Part shown: positions 6,949 through 15,335 of the stretch, piece by piece | Layout of the letters: every line of letters starts with the position of its first letter | How positions within the stretch are numbered: position 1 is the stretch's first letter | Assembly (NCBI GenBank): GCA_016296675.1 | Contig: JAEDIV010000027.1 | Location: forward strand, 1 to 20,416 | DNA: 20,416 nucleotides | Reading direction: 5' to 3' | Source: Clostridia bacterium | Lineage (GTDB): Bacteria; Bacillota; Clostridia; Christensenellales; Aristaeellaceae | The notes under the pieces: model-generated | What the model was told of the DNA's origin: nothing | Seen by the model: only the letters and a program-made list of their open reading frames with translations | The model's database searches: none | Translations under genes and position numbers: made by a program

Positions 6949-8793
6949 ATGAACCTGTCTGACAGGATTGACGATATGATGGCCAAAGTCTTGAAGCCGT
7001 CCCGCTATCTCGGAAGCGAATTCGGAAGCATTATGAAAAACGCTGAAGACGTTTCTGTTCGCTATGCGTTTTTGTTCCCTGATGTATACGAAGTGGCCAT
7101 GTCCCATCTGGGCATGAAAATTCTGTATCATACGCTCAATAAGCGCGACGACGTATGGTGCGAGCGCGTGTGCTCTCCCTGGCCGGATATGGAAAAGCTT
7201 ATGGAAGAAAACGGCGTTCCGCTTTTCTCTCTTGAATCCAGAACGCCCGTCAAGGATTTTGACCTTCTCGGCATCACGCTTCAGTATGAAATGAGCTTTA
7301 CCAATATTCTGAAGGCCCTGTCTCTTTCCGGAATCGAGCTTTATCAGAAAGATCGGGTAGACGGCCCGTTTGTAATCTGCGGCGGCCCCTGCGCCTACAA
7401 TCCCGAGCCGCTTTGCGATTTTGTCGACGTATTCACGCTCGGTGACGGAGAAGAAACCATCCATCAGACGGTTGACGTATATAAGCGCTGGAAAGAATCC
7501 GGCGCGCCCAGAGAAGAATATTTGAAAATGTGCGCCCGGGAAGTGGACGGCGCATATGTGCCGTCTTTATACGATGTCGTCTATAACGATGACGGCACGA
7601 TCGCTTCCGTAACCCCGAAGGAGGGTTCCGGCGCAAAGGAACTCGTATTCAAGGCGCTTGTAAACGATCTGACCGCTGCCGATTATCCCGAAAAACTGAT
7701 CGTGCCCTACGGCGAGGTCGTTCATGACAGAATCATGCTTGAAATTTTCCGCGGCTGCACGCGCGGATGCCGCTTCTGTCAGGCGGGCATGGTCTACAGA
7801 CCCGTTCGCGAAAGAAGCATGGACAGGCTTCTTGAAATTGCCGACAAGCTTGTAAAAGCAACAGGTTTTGATGAGATTTCGCTGATGAGTTTATCCAGCG
7901 GCGATTATTCGTGCCTTCCCGAGCTTGCGCACGAAATGATCACCCGTTATATGAAAAAGCGCGTCAAGATCTCACTTCCGTCCCAGCGCATCGATACCTT
8001 CTTAAAAGATACCCTGAAGGAAACCCAGAAAGTCAGAAAAACCGCGCTGACGCTCGCGCCCGAAGCCGGCACGCAGAGACTCAGAGACGTTATCAATAAA
8101 GGCGTGACCGAGGAAGACCTCATCCGCGCAGTAACCGACGCATTTGAAGAAGGCTGGAGCGCGGTAAAGCTCTACTTCATGATCGGCCTTCCGACGGAAA
8201 CGGACGAGGACGTATTGGGCATTGCCGATCTTGCCGAGAAGGTAAGAAAAGCCTATTTCTCCGTTCCCAAAGACAGACGCGCTCCGGGCCTTAGAATCAC
8301 GGTAAGCGCATCCGTATTCGTCCCCAAAGCCCATACGCCTTTCCAGTGGTCTGGACAATTGGATAAGGAAACAGTCATCAGAAGACAGAAGATGCTCAAG
8401 ATGGAGCTTAACAAGGTCAAGGGCGTGGATTTCAAATACCACGAGCCGGACGTATCCTATATTGAAGCCGTATTTGCGCGCGGAGACAGAAGGCTTTCAA
8501 AGGTACTCCGTGAAGCGGTAAATCTCGGATGCCACTTTGACGGCTGGACGGAATTTTTCGACAATGAAAAATGGATGCAGGCATTTAAGAACGCAGGCAT
8601 TGACCCAGATTTCTACGCCGCAAGAAATATTGACGTCAATGAATGCCTTGCGTGGGGCCACATCGACAGCGGCGTAAGCCAGGCATTTTTAAAGCGCGAA
8701 TGGGAAAAGGCGCAAAGGGCCGAAACCACTCAGGACTGCCGCAAAGGCTGTGTAGGCTGCGGCGTGAAAAGATACGGAGGTGCATGCGAATGA
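6949..8793 (+). CDS. TIGR03960-family radical SAM protein of unknown function
   Basis: Radical SAM enzyme with an N-terminal domain resembling the cobalamin-binding type (about residues 30-200, with ITLQYEMSFTNIL and VICGGPCAYNPEP). The SAM-radical core follows, with the CxxxCxxC cluster site at Cys270, Cys274 and Cys277 (RGCTRGCRFCQAG). The tail has more cysteines (DCRKGCVGCGVKRYGGAC), which may bind a second cluster or zinc. It has 614 residues. ATG 6949 was chosen because GGGAGGA lies six bases before it; in-frame TTG 6925 and ATG 6934 lack a comparable site. The reaction is unknown. The family is found next to, or fused to, the TIGR03936 protein and close to RNase G, which suggests work on RNA or ribosomes; that is inference. 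Its stop overlaps the next start in ATGA. Confidence 0.9.
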   Translation: MNLSDRIDDMMAKVLKPSRYLGSEFGSIMKNAEDVSVRYAFLFPDVYEVAMSHLGMKILYHTLNKRDDVWCERVCSPWPDMEKLMEENGVPLFSLESRTPVKDFDLLGITLQYEMSFTNILKALSLSGIELYQKDRVDGPFVICGGPCAYNPEPLCDFVDVFTLGDGEETIHQTVDVYKRWKESGAPREEYLKMCAREVDGAYVPSLYDVVYNDDGTIASVTPKEGSGAKELVFKALVNDLTAADYPEKLIVPYGEVVHDRIMLEIFRGCTRGCRFCQAGMVYRPVRERSMDRLLEIADKLVKATGFDEISLMSLSSGDYSCLPELAHEMITRYMKKRVKISLPSQRIDTFLKDTLKETQKVRKTALTLAPEAGTQRLRDVINKGVTEEDLIRAVTDAFEEGWSAVKLYFMIGLPTETDEDVLGIADLAEKVRKAYFSVPKDRRAPGLRITVSASVFVPKAHTPFQWSGQLDKETVIRRQKMLKMELNKVKGVDFKYHEPDVSYIEAVFARGDRRLSKVLREAVNLGCHFDGWTEFFDNEKWMQAFKNAGIDPDFYAARNIDVNECLAWGHIDSGVSQAFLKREWEKAQRAETTQDCRKGCVGCGVKRYGGACE

Positions 8794-9455
8794 GAGCGAT
8801 TTTCAGATTCGGCAAAATCGGAAGGCTGAAGTTCGTATCCCATCTGGATCTTCAAAGATATATGCAGCGCGCCTTCAGCCGTACCGAGCTTCCCGTCGCG
8901 TTTTCTCAGGGATTCAATCCGCATCCCGTAATGAGTTTTGCCTCTGCGCTTGCCATGGGCTGGGTAAGCGAATACGAAGTTCTGGATGTAAAGCTGGATA
9001 CGCCCATTTCCAAGGAATTCGCGCTTAAGGAAATGCGCTCTGCGCTTCCGCCCGAGCTTCCCGTGTATGAAGTCCGATTCGTCGACGACAGACATGCTTC
9101 CATGATGAGCCTTGTCAAAATGTCGGATTATGAAATCGAGATTCTTGAAAACATGGACAAGATCAAGGAAGCCGCAAGGGAATTCCTTCTTTCGGAGTCG
9201 GTTATGGCAATCCGCAAAACCAAGTCCTCCGAGCGTGAAATCAATATCCGCCCGCTTTGCGTGTATCTGTCTTCTCAGGAGAATTGCCTGAAGACCCGTC
9301 TTATGCTGACGGAGGCCGATACCTTAAAGCCCGACCTTCTTTTAAAAACCCTGTCTGAAATGGCCGGAATCGAAGTTCCGCGCTGCCAGATCAAACGAAC
9401 GAAGCTGATCGGGCTTGCCAAATCCGGCCGCGAAACGCCGCTGATGGAGTTGTAA
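8790..9455 (+). CDS. TIGR03936/DUF2344 family protein, partner of the radical SAM protein
   Basis: A protein of 221 residues starting RAIFRFGKIGRLKFVSHLDLQR, the typical opening of TIGR03936/DUF2344 proteins, with AFSQGFNPHPVMSFASAL further on. In many bacteria this domain is fused to the C terminus of the TIGR03960 radical SAM protein. Here the two are separate genes joined by an ATGA overlap, so they are probably co-translated and work together. No biochemical role is known to me. ATG 8790 has GGAGG nine bases upstream; ATG 8784 would add two residues but stands too close to the ribosome site. The rng gene starts one base after its stop. Confidence 0.88.
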   Translation: MRAIFRFGKIGRLKFVSHLDLQRYMQRAFSRTELPVAFSQGFNPHPVMSFASALAMGWVSEYEVLDVKLDTPISKEFALKEMRSALPPELPVYEVRFVDDRHASMMSLVKMSDYEIEILENMDKIKEAAREFLLSESVMAIRKTKSSEREINIRPLCVYLSSQENCLKTRLMLTEADTLKPDLLLKTLSEMAGIEVPRCQIKRTKLIGLAKSGRETPLMEL

Positions 9456-9456
9456 A

Positions 9457-10908
9457 ATGTCAAGCAAAATCCTTGTGGAAAGCCGTCCGCTTGAGACGCG
9501 CGTCGCGCTGGTTAATGATAACAAGCTTTCTGAGATCTGTTTCGAACGCAATTCGCAGGATGCGCTCACCGGAAATATCTACATCGGCCGCGTTGAAAAT
9601 GTTGTAAGCGGAATGGATGCTGCCTTTGTAAACATCGGTCTTGATAAAAATGCGTTTTTGCACTATGCGGATCTTCCGGACAATCTTAAAAAGCTTAAAA
9701 AGCCTTTGAAAGTCGGCCAGGAGCTTCCTGTTCAGATCACAAAGCTCCCAGGCGGCGAAAAAGGCGTTCGGGTATCCGCGGAATTGTCCATCGCCGGACG
9801 CATGACGGTTTTAAAACCGGCATCCGGCGGTATAGGCATATCCAAACGCATTGAGGATGAAGAGGAGAGAAAGCGTCTTACAGCCATCGCAAAGAAGCTC
9901 GTCCCCGATGGCATGAGCCTCATCATCCGGACAAACGCAGAACATGCAGAGGAAGATGAAATAAAGCAGGATATTTCTTCTCTTGTTTCCCTTTGGGAGA
10001 CGCTCACTAAGAAGCTAACGCACATCAAAGCGCCTGCATGCATCTATAAGGATCACGACGCCGTTTACCGCTGTATCCGCGATCTTGCATGCGAGGATAC
10101 CGATGAAATCATAGTGGAGGGGGAAAGCGCCTTTACGTCCGCTATGGAATGCGCGCGTCTTTTCGCTCCTCAGTTGATTTCCAAAATACAGCTTTACAAA
10201 AGCGAGATTCCGCTTTTCAGCGTATACTCCATAAAAAAACAGCTGGATGAAGCGCTTTCAAGGCGCGTATGGCTCAAAAGCGGAGGGTTCCTGGTTTTTG
10301 ACCGGACCGAAGCGCTCACCGTTATCGATGTAAATACCGGAAAATATACCGGAAAAAACTCTCATTTGGAAACGGTATTCAAAATCAACCTTGAAGCTGC
10401 AGAAGAAATTGCGCGCCAGATCCGCCTTCGGGATATCGGCGGTATCATCATCATCGATTTTATCGATATGGAAACGCGCGCGCAGAAAGATGCGCTTATC
10501 AAAACCCTCAGAGAACACCTCAAAAAGGACAAAACGCACACAAATGTCTTAGGGATAACCGCGCTGGGTCTTGTGGAAATGACCAGGCGAAAAAAGCGCG
10601 AGCCGATTGAAAACGCCTTAAAATGCGCATGCCCCCTCTGCCAAAGTGAAAACGCCATCACCAATCCTGAATGTGTGGCACTGGACATATTTTCATCTTT
10701 GGACAAGCGCTTTTCCGCCGCCCCGGATAAGCCGCTTCTCGTTCGCGCAAGTCATCGCGTGACGGAATCATGCCTCAATATGCATCCGGATCTGACGGGC
10801 CGCGCATACATCACGACAGACGATAAGATTCCCGGGCATGAGTTTACAATTGAAGAAGCCTTTGAAAACAATCTTCCGCCCAAAACACGAAAAATCACCG
10901 GAGAATGA
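9457..10908 (+). CDS. rng: Ribonuclease G/E family endoribonuclease
   Basis: Single-strand-specific endoribonuclease that processes or degrades structured RNAs. It has 483 residues, the size of RNase G, without the long C-terminal scaffold of RNase E. The S1-like part includes IYIGRVENVVSGMDAAFVNIG (about 41-61). The catalytic DNase I-like region has Asp291 in DVNTG and Asp334 in IIDFIDM, the two magnesium ligands. The zinc-link motif is Cys392 and Cys395 in CPLC. ITALGLVEMTRRKKREP is a typical family segment. Its GGAG ribosome site is inside the end of the preceding gene. It is the third member of the conserved TIGR03960-TIGR03936-rng set. In many Clostridia ribosomal genes rplU and rpmA follow; here miaB follows instead. 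Confidence 0.95.
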   Translation: MSSKILVESRPLETRVALVNDNKLSEICFERNSQDALTGNIYIGRVENVVSGMDAAFVNIGLDKNAFLHYADLPDNLKKLKKPLKVGQELPVQITKLPGGEKGVRVSAELSIAGRMTVLKPASGGIGISKRIEDEEERKRLTAIAKKLVPDGMSLIIRTNAEHAEEDEIKQDISSLVSLWETLTKKLTHIKAPACIYKDHDAVYRCIRDLACEDTDEIIVEGESAFTSAMECARLFAPQLISKIQLYKSEIPLFSVYSIKKQLDEALSRRVWLKSGGFLVFDRTEALTVIDVNTGKYTGKNSHLETVFKINLEAAEEIARQIRLRDIGGIIIIDFIDMETRAQKDALIKTLREHLKKDKTHTNVLGITALGLVEMTRRKKREPIENALKCACPLCQSENAITNPECVALDIFSSLDKRFSAAPDKPLLVRASHRVTESCLNMHPDLTGRAYITTDDKIPGHEFTIEEAFENNLPPKTRKITGE

Positions 10909-10912
10909 AAAA

Positions 10913-12304
10913 ATGACAAAGAATCAGAAAGTTCCAGCATCCGAAATCAGCCGCCAGCTTGAAATTGCAGGGAAAGTGAAATCCATCCTGCCTGCCGGTC
11001 GAAAATATCATATCGTAACCCTCGGCTGCCAAATGAACGTCCGCGACAGCGAATCGCTTGCCGGTCTTTTTGAGCTGATGGGATTTTCCAGAGCCGATAC
11101 GCGGGAAGAGGCAGACCTGATTGTGTACAATACCTGCTGCGTGCGCGAGAATGCCGAAAACAAGGCGCTGGGAAACGTTATCTGGCTCAAGGAACTCAAA
11201 AAGATCAAGCCGCATCTGATCATCGCCGTCGGCGGCTGCATGATGCAGGAAAAGGGCATGGCGGAATCGCTGATCAGGCAGTATCCTTTTATCGATTTTA
11301 TTTTCGGCACCCATAACGCCTACAAGGTGCCGGAGTATGTCCATACCGTGCTTACGGAAGAAAGGCAGACATACGAAGTCCTTGACATCGACGGAATGGT
11401 GGTCGAAGGCCTTCCCGCGGTCAGAAACTCCGATTTTTCTGCGTTTGTCAATATCATGTACGGCTGCAACAACTTCTGCTCTTACTGCATTGTTCCTTAT
11501 GTCCGCGGAAGAGAACGCTCCAGGCAGGAAGAGGACATTCTCGATGAAGTCAAGCGTCTTCAGGATACGGGCGTTAAGGAAATTACGCTCCTTGGCCAGA
11601 ACGTCAATTCCTATATGGGCGGCGGCGCGAATTTCGCCAATCTCCTTTATAAAATTGATCAGATGGGCATCGAGCGCATCCGTTTCATGACCTCGCATCC
11701 CAAAGACCTTTCCGACGAACTGATCGGCGCATACGCCTCTCTTAAGCATCTGATGCCGCATCTCCATCTGCCGGTTCAGGCCGGAAACGACGAGATTTTA
11801 ACGCGTATGAACCGCATCTATTCGCGGGAAAAATACCTCTCGCTCGTTGAGCGTCTTAGGAAAGCCCGCCCGGACATCGGCCTTACCTCTGACATCATCG
11901 TAGGCTTCCCGGGCGAAACGCTTTCCCAGTTTGAGGATACGCTTTCTCTCGTCCGCGCCGTCCGCTACGACGCAGCCTACACCTTTATCTATTCGCCCCG
12001 CGCAGGCACAAAGGCCGCAAGCCTTCCGGATCCTGTCACCATGGCCGAAAAAACCCAGCGCATTCAGCGCCTTATCGACCTTCAGCAGTCGATCACGTCC
12101 GAAATTCTGCTTGAGCAGGTGGGGAAGACCGTTCCAGTCCTCGTCGACAGCGTGTCCGCCCGCGACGAAAGCGCCATTGGCGGCAAGACTCCGCGCGCGC
12201 ACATGGTAAACTTCCCCGGCTGCAAGGACATGATCGGAAAAACCGTAAACGTCCACATCACCTCCGCAGGCAAAAACACGCTGCGCGGAGAAATCGTGAA
12301 GTAA
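10913..12304 (+). CDS. miaB: tRNA-2-methylthio-N6-dimethylallyladenosine synthase MiaB
   Basis: Radical SAM methylthiotransferase that converts i6A37 to ms2i6A37 in tRNAs reading UNN codons. The UPF0004 domain supplies the auxiliary cluster cysteines Cys39 (TLGCQMN), Cys75 (NTCCVRENA) and Cys109 (GGCMMQ). The radical SAM site is CNNFCSYC with Cys185, Cys189 and Cys192. GRERSRQ, TSHPKDLS and HLHLPVQAGND follow, and a TRAM domain occupies the last 60 or so residues. It has 463 residues. ATG 10913 has GGAG nine bases upstream; a longer frame back to 10838 would run deep into rng. Its substrate is made by MiaA, encoded in the same operon at 17329, so one transcript carries both modification steps. 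Confidence 0.97.
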   Translation: MTKNQKVPASEISRQLEIAGKVKSILPAGRKYHIVTLGCQMNVRDSESLAGLFELMGFSRADTREEADLIVYNTCCVRENAENKALGNVIWLKELKKIKPHLIIAVGGCMMQEKGMAESLIRQYPFIDFIFGTHNAYKVPEYVHTVLTEERQTYEVLDIDGMVVEGLPAVRNSDFSAFVNIMYGCNNFCSYCIVPYVRGRERSRQEEDILDEVKRLQDTGVKEITLLGQNVNSYMGGGANFANLLYKIDQMGIERIRFMTSHPKDLSDELIGAYASLKHLMPHLHLPVQAGNDEILTRMNRIYSREKYLSLVERLRKARPDIGLTSDIIVGFPGETLSQFEDTLSLVRAVRYDAAYTFIYSPRAGTKAASLPDPVTMAEKTQRIQRLIDLQQSITSEILLEQVGKTVPVLVDSVSARDESAIGGKTPRAHMVNFPGCKDMIGKTVNVHITSAGKNTLRGEIVK

Positions 12305-12316
12305 GGAGAAACAAAA

Positions 12317-12724
12317 ATGAACGAAGTATTTTTAAAGACCCGCGAACTCGGCGACGCCATTTTGAAAAGCGAAGAGTTCAAGAATGTAAAGGACGCTGAA
12401 GAGCGCGCCATGAAGAATGCCGAGGCTGCCGAAACCATGGGCAAATACCTCGAAACCAAAGGCGAGATGGACAAGATGATGGCGATGGGGGAAAAGGACT
12501 GGGCCCGCGTCAAGCAGCTTTCCGATGAAATGAGCGCCCTTCAGGAGCGCATGAACATGATCGACGACATCAAAGCCTTAAACGACGCCCGCGAAGGCTT
12601 TGCCAATCTGATTAATCAGGTCAACTCCGTTCTTCGCTTTATCGTTACCGGAGAAATGGACGAGGGCGAAGGCGGATGCTCCGGCTCCTGTGAAACCTGC
12701 GGCGGATGCGGCGGCGTAAACTGA
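12317..12724 (+). CDS. YlbF/YmcA family protein with cysteine-rich tail
   Basis: A 135-residue, mostly helical protein of the YlbF/YmcA (DUF964, Com_YlbF) family. In Bacillus subtilis YlbF, YmcA and YaaT form a complex that carries [4Fe-4S] clusters, steers RNase Y cleavage and affects biofilm, competence and sporulation. The first 115 residues form amphipathic helices (EEFKNVKDAEERAMKNAEAA, then KQLSDEMSALQERMNMIDD). The tail GGCSGSCETCGGCGG holds four cysteines, resembling the Cys/Gly tail of B. subtilis YlbF. Its place just after miaB and before mutS is that of ymcA in B. subtilis, where cotE stands between ymcA and mutS. By position it is YmcA-like, by tail YlbF-like, so I give no symbol. 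AAGGAG precedes the ATG. Confidence 0.82.
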   Translation: MNEVFLKTRELGDAILKSEEFKNVKDAEERAMKNAEAAETMGKYLETKGEMDKMMAMGEKDWARVKQLSDEMSALQERMNMIDDIKALNDAREGFANLINQVNSVLRFIVTGEMDEGEGGCSGSCETCGGCGGVN

Positions 12725-12749
12725 CCGAAAAAACGAAGGAGAAGTACAA

Positions 12750-15335
12750 ATGGCGCTTTCAGCGATGATGCAGCAATACCTGTCCATCAAGGAAGAGAAC
12801 AAGGATTGCGTTCTGTTTTTCCGTCTCGGAGATTTCTACGAGATGTTCTTTGACGACGCCATACAGGTATCAAAAGAGCTGGAACTTACCCTTACTGGCC
12901 GCGACTGCGGTTTATCCGAACGCGCCCCGATGTGCGGCGTTCCGTTCCATGCGGTGGATACGTATGTTGCCCGCCTGATTGAAAAGGGCTATAAGGTCGC
13001 CATATGCGAACAGTTGACGGATCCGGCGCTCTCCAAAGGATTGGTTGAGCGCGCAGTCACGCGCATTGTCACGCCCGGCACTGTGATTGAAAATACCATG
13101 CTGGACGATAAAAAGCCCAATTATATTCTCTCCGTTTTGATCTTCAAGGACAAAGCGGGCATCGCTTTTTCCGATGTTTCCACCGGCGAATTCTGCTTAT
13201 ACGAATTCCCGCATGCGCGCGTTCGCCTGTTTGAAGAAATTTCAAGAATCGCGCCGAGCGAGATCATCACCTTTGACCGGGAAGAACTCGGCGCATATTT
13301 TAAGAATATCCATTTCGCTGTTTCCGAAGTTGCAGAAGAATCCTTCGAGTACGATCATGCACGCCAGATGCTTGTCAGTCATTTCGGAAAAGAAGCTGTC
13401 AAAAATGAAAAAAGCGGAAAGCTTGCCGTTGCTGCCGCCGGCGCGCTGATAGAATACCTTTCAAACACCCAGAAAAATGCGCTTAAACATATTCTCAACC
13501 TGACGCCTTATGATTCTACAAGATATATGGCGCTTGACAGAAGCGCCAGCGCAAATCTCGAACTTACGCAGACGGTGCGCGGTCAGTCCAGAAAAGGCTC
13601 TCTTCTTTCTGTCCTCGATAAAACGGTGACCGCGATGGGCGGAAGAATGCTTCGAAGCTGGATTGAAAGACCCTTGATCATAAAAAGTGAAATCGAACAC
13701 CGCCTGGGCGCTGTTCAGACTCTATTTGAAGATCCGATGCTTTTGGACGAAATGCGCGAAAGGCTGAGTCCCGTGTATGACGTTGAGCGTCTGCTCAGCA
13801 AAATCGCCTATGAGAGCATCAATCCTCACGATTGTCTATCGCTTGCCAAATCCCTTGGCGCAGTCCCCGGAATCAAGCAGCTCCTCGAGGGGAAGGGCGG
13901 CCTTTTAAATGAACTGTATGACTCGCTCGATCCCTTAAGCGAAATCGCCGAGGAGATGCAAAGAGCAATCAGTGAGGATGCGCCTCTTACCATCAAAGAA
14001 GGCGGAATCTTCAATGACGGATATCTTGCCGAGCTTGATGAACTTCGCCATGCGTCCAAAGACGGCAAAAAGTGGCTGAGCGATCTTGAAGCCACGGAGC
14101 GTGAAGCCACCGGTATCAAGAACCTTAAAATCGGCTACAACCGCGTATTCGGCTACTATATCGAAGTTACAAAGTCTTTCTATAATCTCGTTCCGTACCG
14201 CTATATCCGAAAGCAGACCCTTGCAAATTGCGAACGATTTATAACGGACGAACTCAAATCGCTTGAAACCACCATTCTCGGCGCAGACGATAACGCCATA
14301 CGAATGGAATATGATATGTTCCTGACGCTGCGTGAAACGCTCAAGGGCGTCATCAACCGCTTAAGCCAGACCGCAAATTCGCTTAAAACGCTGGATGCTC
14401 TTTGTTCGCTTGCCAAAGCCGCACAGATGAATTCTTATGTCCGCCCCGAAATCAACGAAGACGGCGTTTACGAGATCACAGAGGGAAGACATCCTGTTGT
14501 TGAGGAGTCCATCGGCCACGACAGATTCGTGCCCAACGACACGCACCTTTCCGAAACCGGCCGCGTCATGATCATCACCGGCCCCAACATGGCCGGTAAA
14601 TCCACCTATATGCGTCAGGTTGCCCTGATCGTGCTCATGGCGCATATCGGTTCATTTGTCCCCGCGGATAAAGCAAACGTATCGCTTACCGACCGCATTT
14701 TTACAAGAATCGGCGCGTCCGACGACCTGTACGGCGGACAATCCACGTTCATGGTCGAAATGAATGAGATGGCCGTGATTCTGAAAAACGCAACCAGCAA
14801 AAGCCTTGTAATTCTGGACGAAGTTGGAAGGGGCACAGGCACTTTCGACGGTCTTTCCATCGCATGGGCAGCCGTTGAGCATATCGCAAACAGCAAATGC
14901 GGCGCAAGAACGCTCTTTGCCACCCACTATCATGAGTTATCCGTTCTGGAAGGCCAGCTGGAAGGCGTTGTCAATTACAGAGTAACCGCCAAGGAGCAGG
15001 GCGAAGACGTCATTTTCCTTCGAAAGGTCGTCCCGGGCGGCGAAGACCGCAGCTACGGCGTAGCGGTTGCAAAGCTTGCGGGACTTCCTTCAAACGTCAT
15101 CGCGCGCGCAAGACAGATTATGGCGCGCCTTGAAGTGGATGATCTTGAAAAAGGGTCCATCGGCAAAACCATTCTCGACAAACGCAAAAATGCCGGAAAC
15201 AGGCAGGTCGGCTTTAACGATTATAAACCCATGGAACTTGTGGAAGAAATCCGAGGTCTTGACGTGATGAGCATGTCGCCGATTGACGCGCTCAATACGC
15301 TTTACAAGCTTTCGGAGGAAGCACGGAGGATCTGA
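12750..15335 (+). CDS. mutS: DNA mismatch repair protein MutS
   Basis: Mismatch-recognition ATPase that starts mismatch repair. It has 861 residues, full length for MutS1. The mismatch-binding Phe-X-Glu motif is at Phe29-Glu31 in GDFYEMF. Connector, lever and clamp domains follow (GYNRVFGYYIEVTKS is typical). The ABC ATPase has Walker A GPNMAGKST (611-619), the segment GGQSTFMVEM, and Walker B LVILDE with Asp690 and Glu691, followed by GRGTGTFDG and THYHEL. Near the C terminus a QVGF sequence may be a beta-clamp contact, which is tentative. AAGGAG precedes the ATG. The stop shares one base with the mutL start, so the two are translationally coupled. Confidence 0.98.
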   Translation: MALSAMMQQYLSIKEENKDCVLFFRLGDFYEMFFDDAIQVSKELELTLTGRDCGLSERAPMCGVPFHAVDTYVARLIEKGYKVAICEQLTDPALSKGLVERAVTRIVTPGTVIENTMLDDKKPNYILSVLIFKDKAGIAFSDVSTGEFCLYEFPHARVRLFEEISRIAPSEIITFDREELGAYFKNIHFAVSEVAEESFEYDHARQMLVSHFGKEAVKNEKSGKLAVAAAGALIEYLSNTQKNALKHILNLTPYDSTRYMALDRSASANLELTQTVRGQSRKGSLLSVLDKTVTAMGGRMLRSWIERPLIIKSEIEHRLGAVQTLFEDPMLLDEMRERLSPVYDVERLLSKIAYESINPHDCLSLAKSLGAVPGIKQLLEGKGGLLNELYDSLDPLSEIAEEMQRAISEDAPLTIKEGGIFNDGYLAELDELRHASKDGKKWLSDLEATEREATGIKNLKIGYNRVFGYYIEVTKSFYNLVPYRYIRKQTLANCERFITDELKSLETTILGADDNAIRMEYDMFLTLRETLKGVINRLSQTANSLKTLDALCSLAKAAQMNSYVRPEINEDGVYEITEGRHPVVEESIGHDRFVPNDTHLSETGRVMIITGPNMAGKSTYMRQVALIVLMAHIGSFVPADKANVSLTDRIFTRIGASDDLYGGQSTFMVEMNEMAVILKNATSKSLVILDEVGRGTGTFDGLSIAWAAVEHIANSKCGARTLFATHYHELSVLEGQLEGVVNYRVTAKEQGEDVIFLRKVVPGGEDRSYGVAVAKLAGLPSNVIARARQIMARLEVDDLEKGSIGKTILDKRKNAGNRQVGFNDYKPMELVEEIRGLDVMSMSPIDALNTLYKLSEEARRI

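Noticed and set aside
10838..10912. Extended miaB start at ATG 10838 inside rng
   Set aside because: It would overlap rng by 71 bases, lacks a ribosome site, and the added residues are not MiaB-like. ATG 10913 has GGAG at good spacing.
10895..11767. Long minus-strand open frame opposite miaB, and similar ones opposite the FtsH-like gene (2497-3321) and mutL (16559-17401)
   Set aside because: They mirror genuine conserved genes, lack ribosome sites and resemble no protein family I know. They look like by-products of codon bias.
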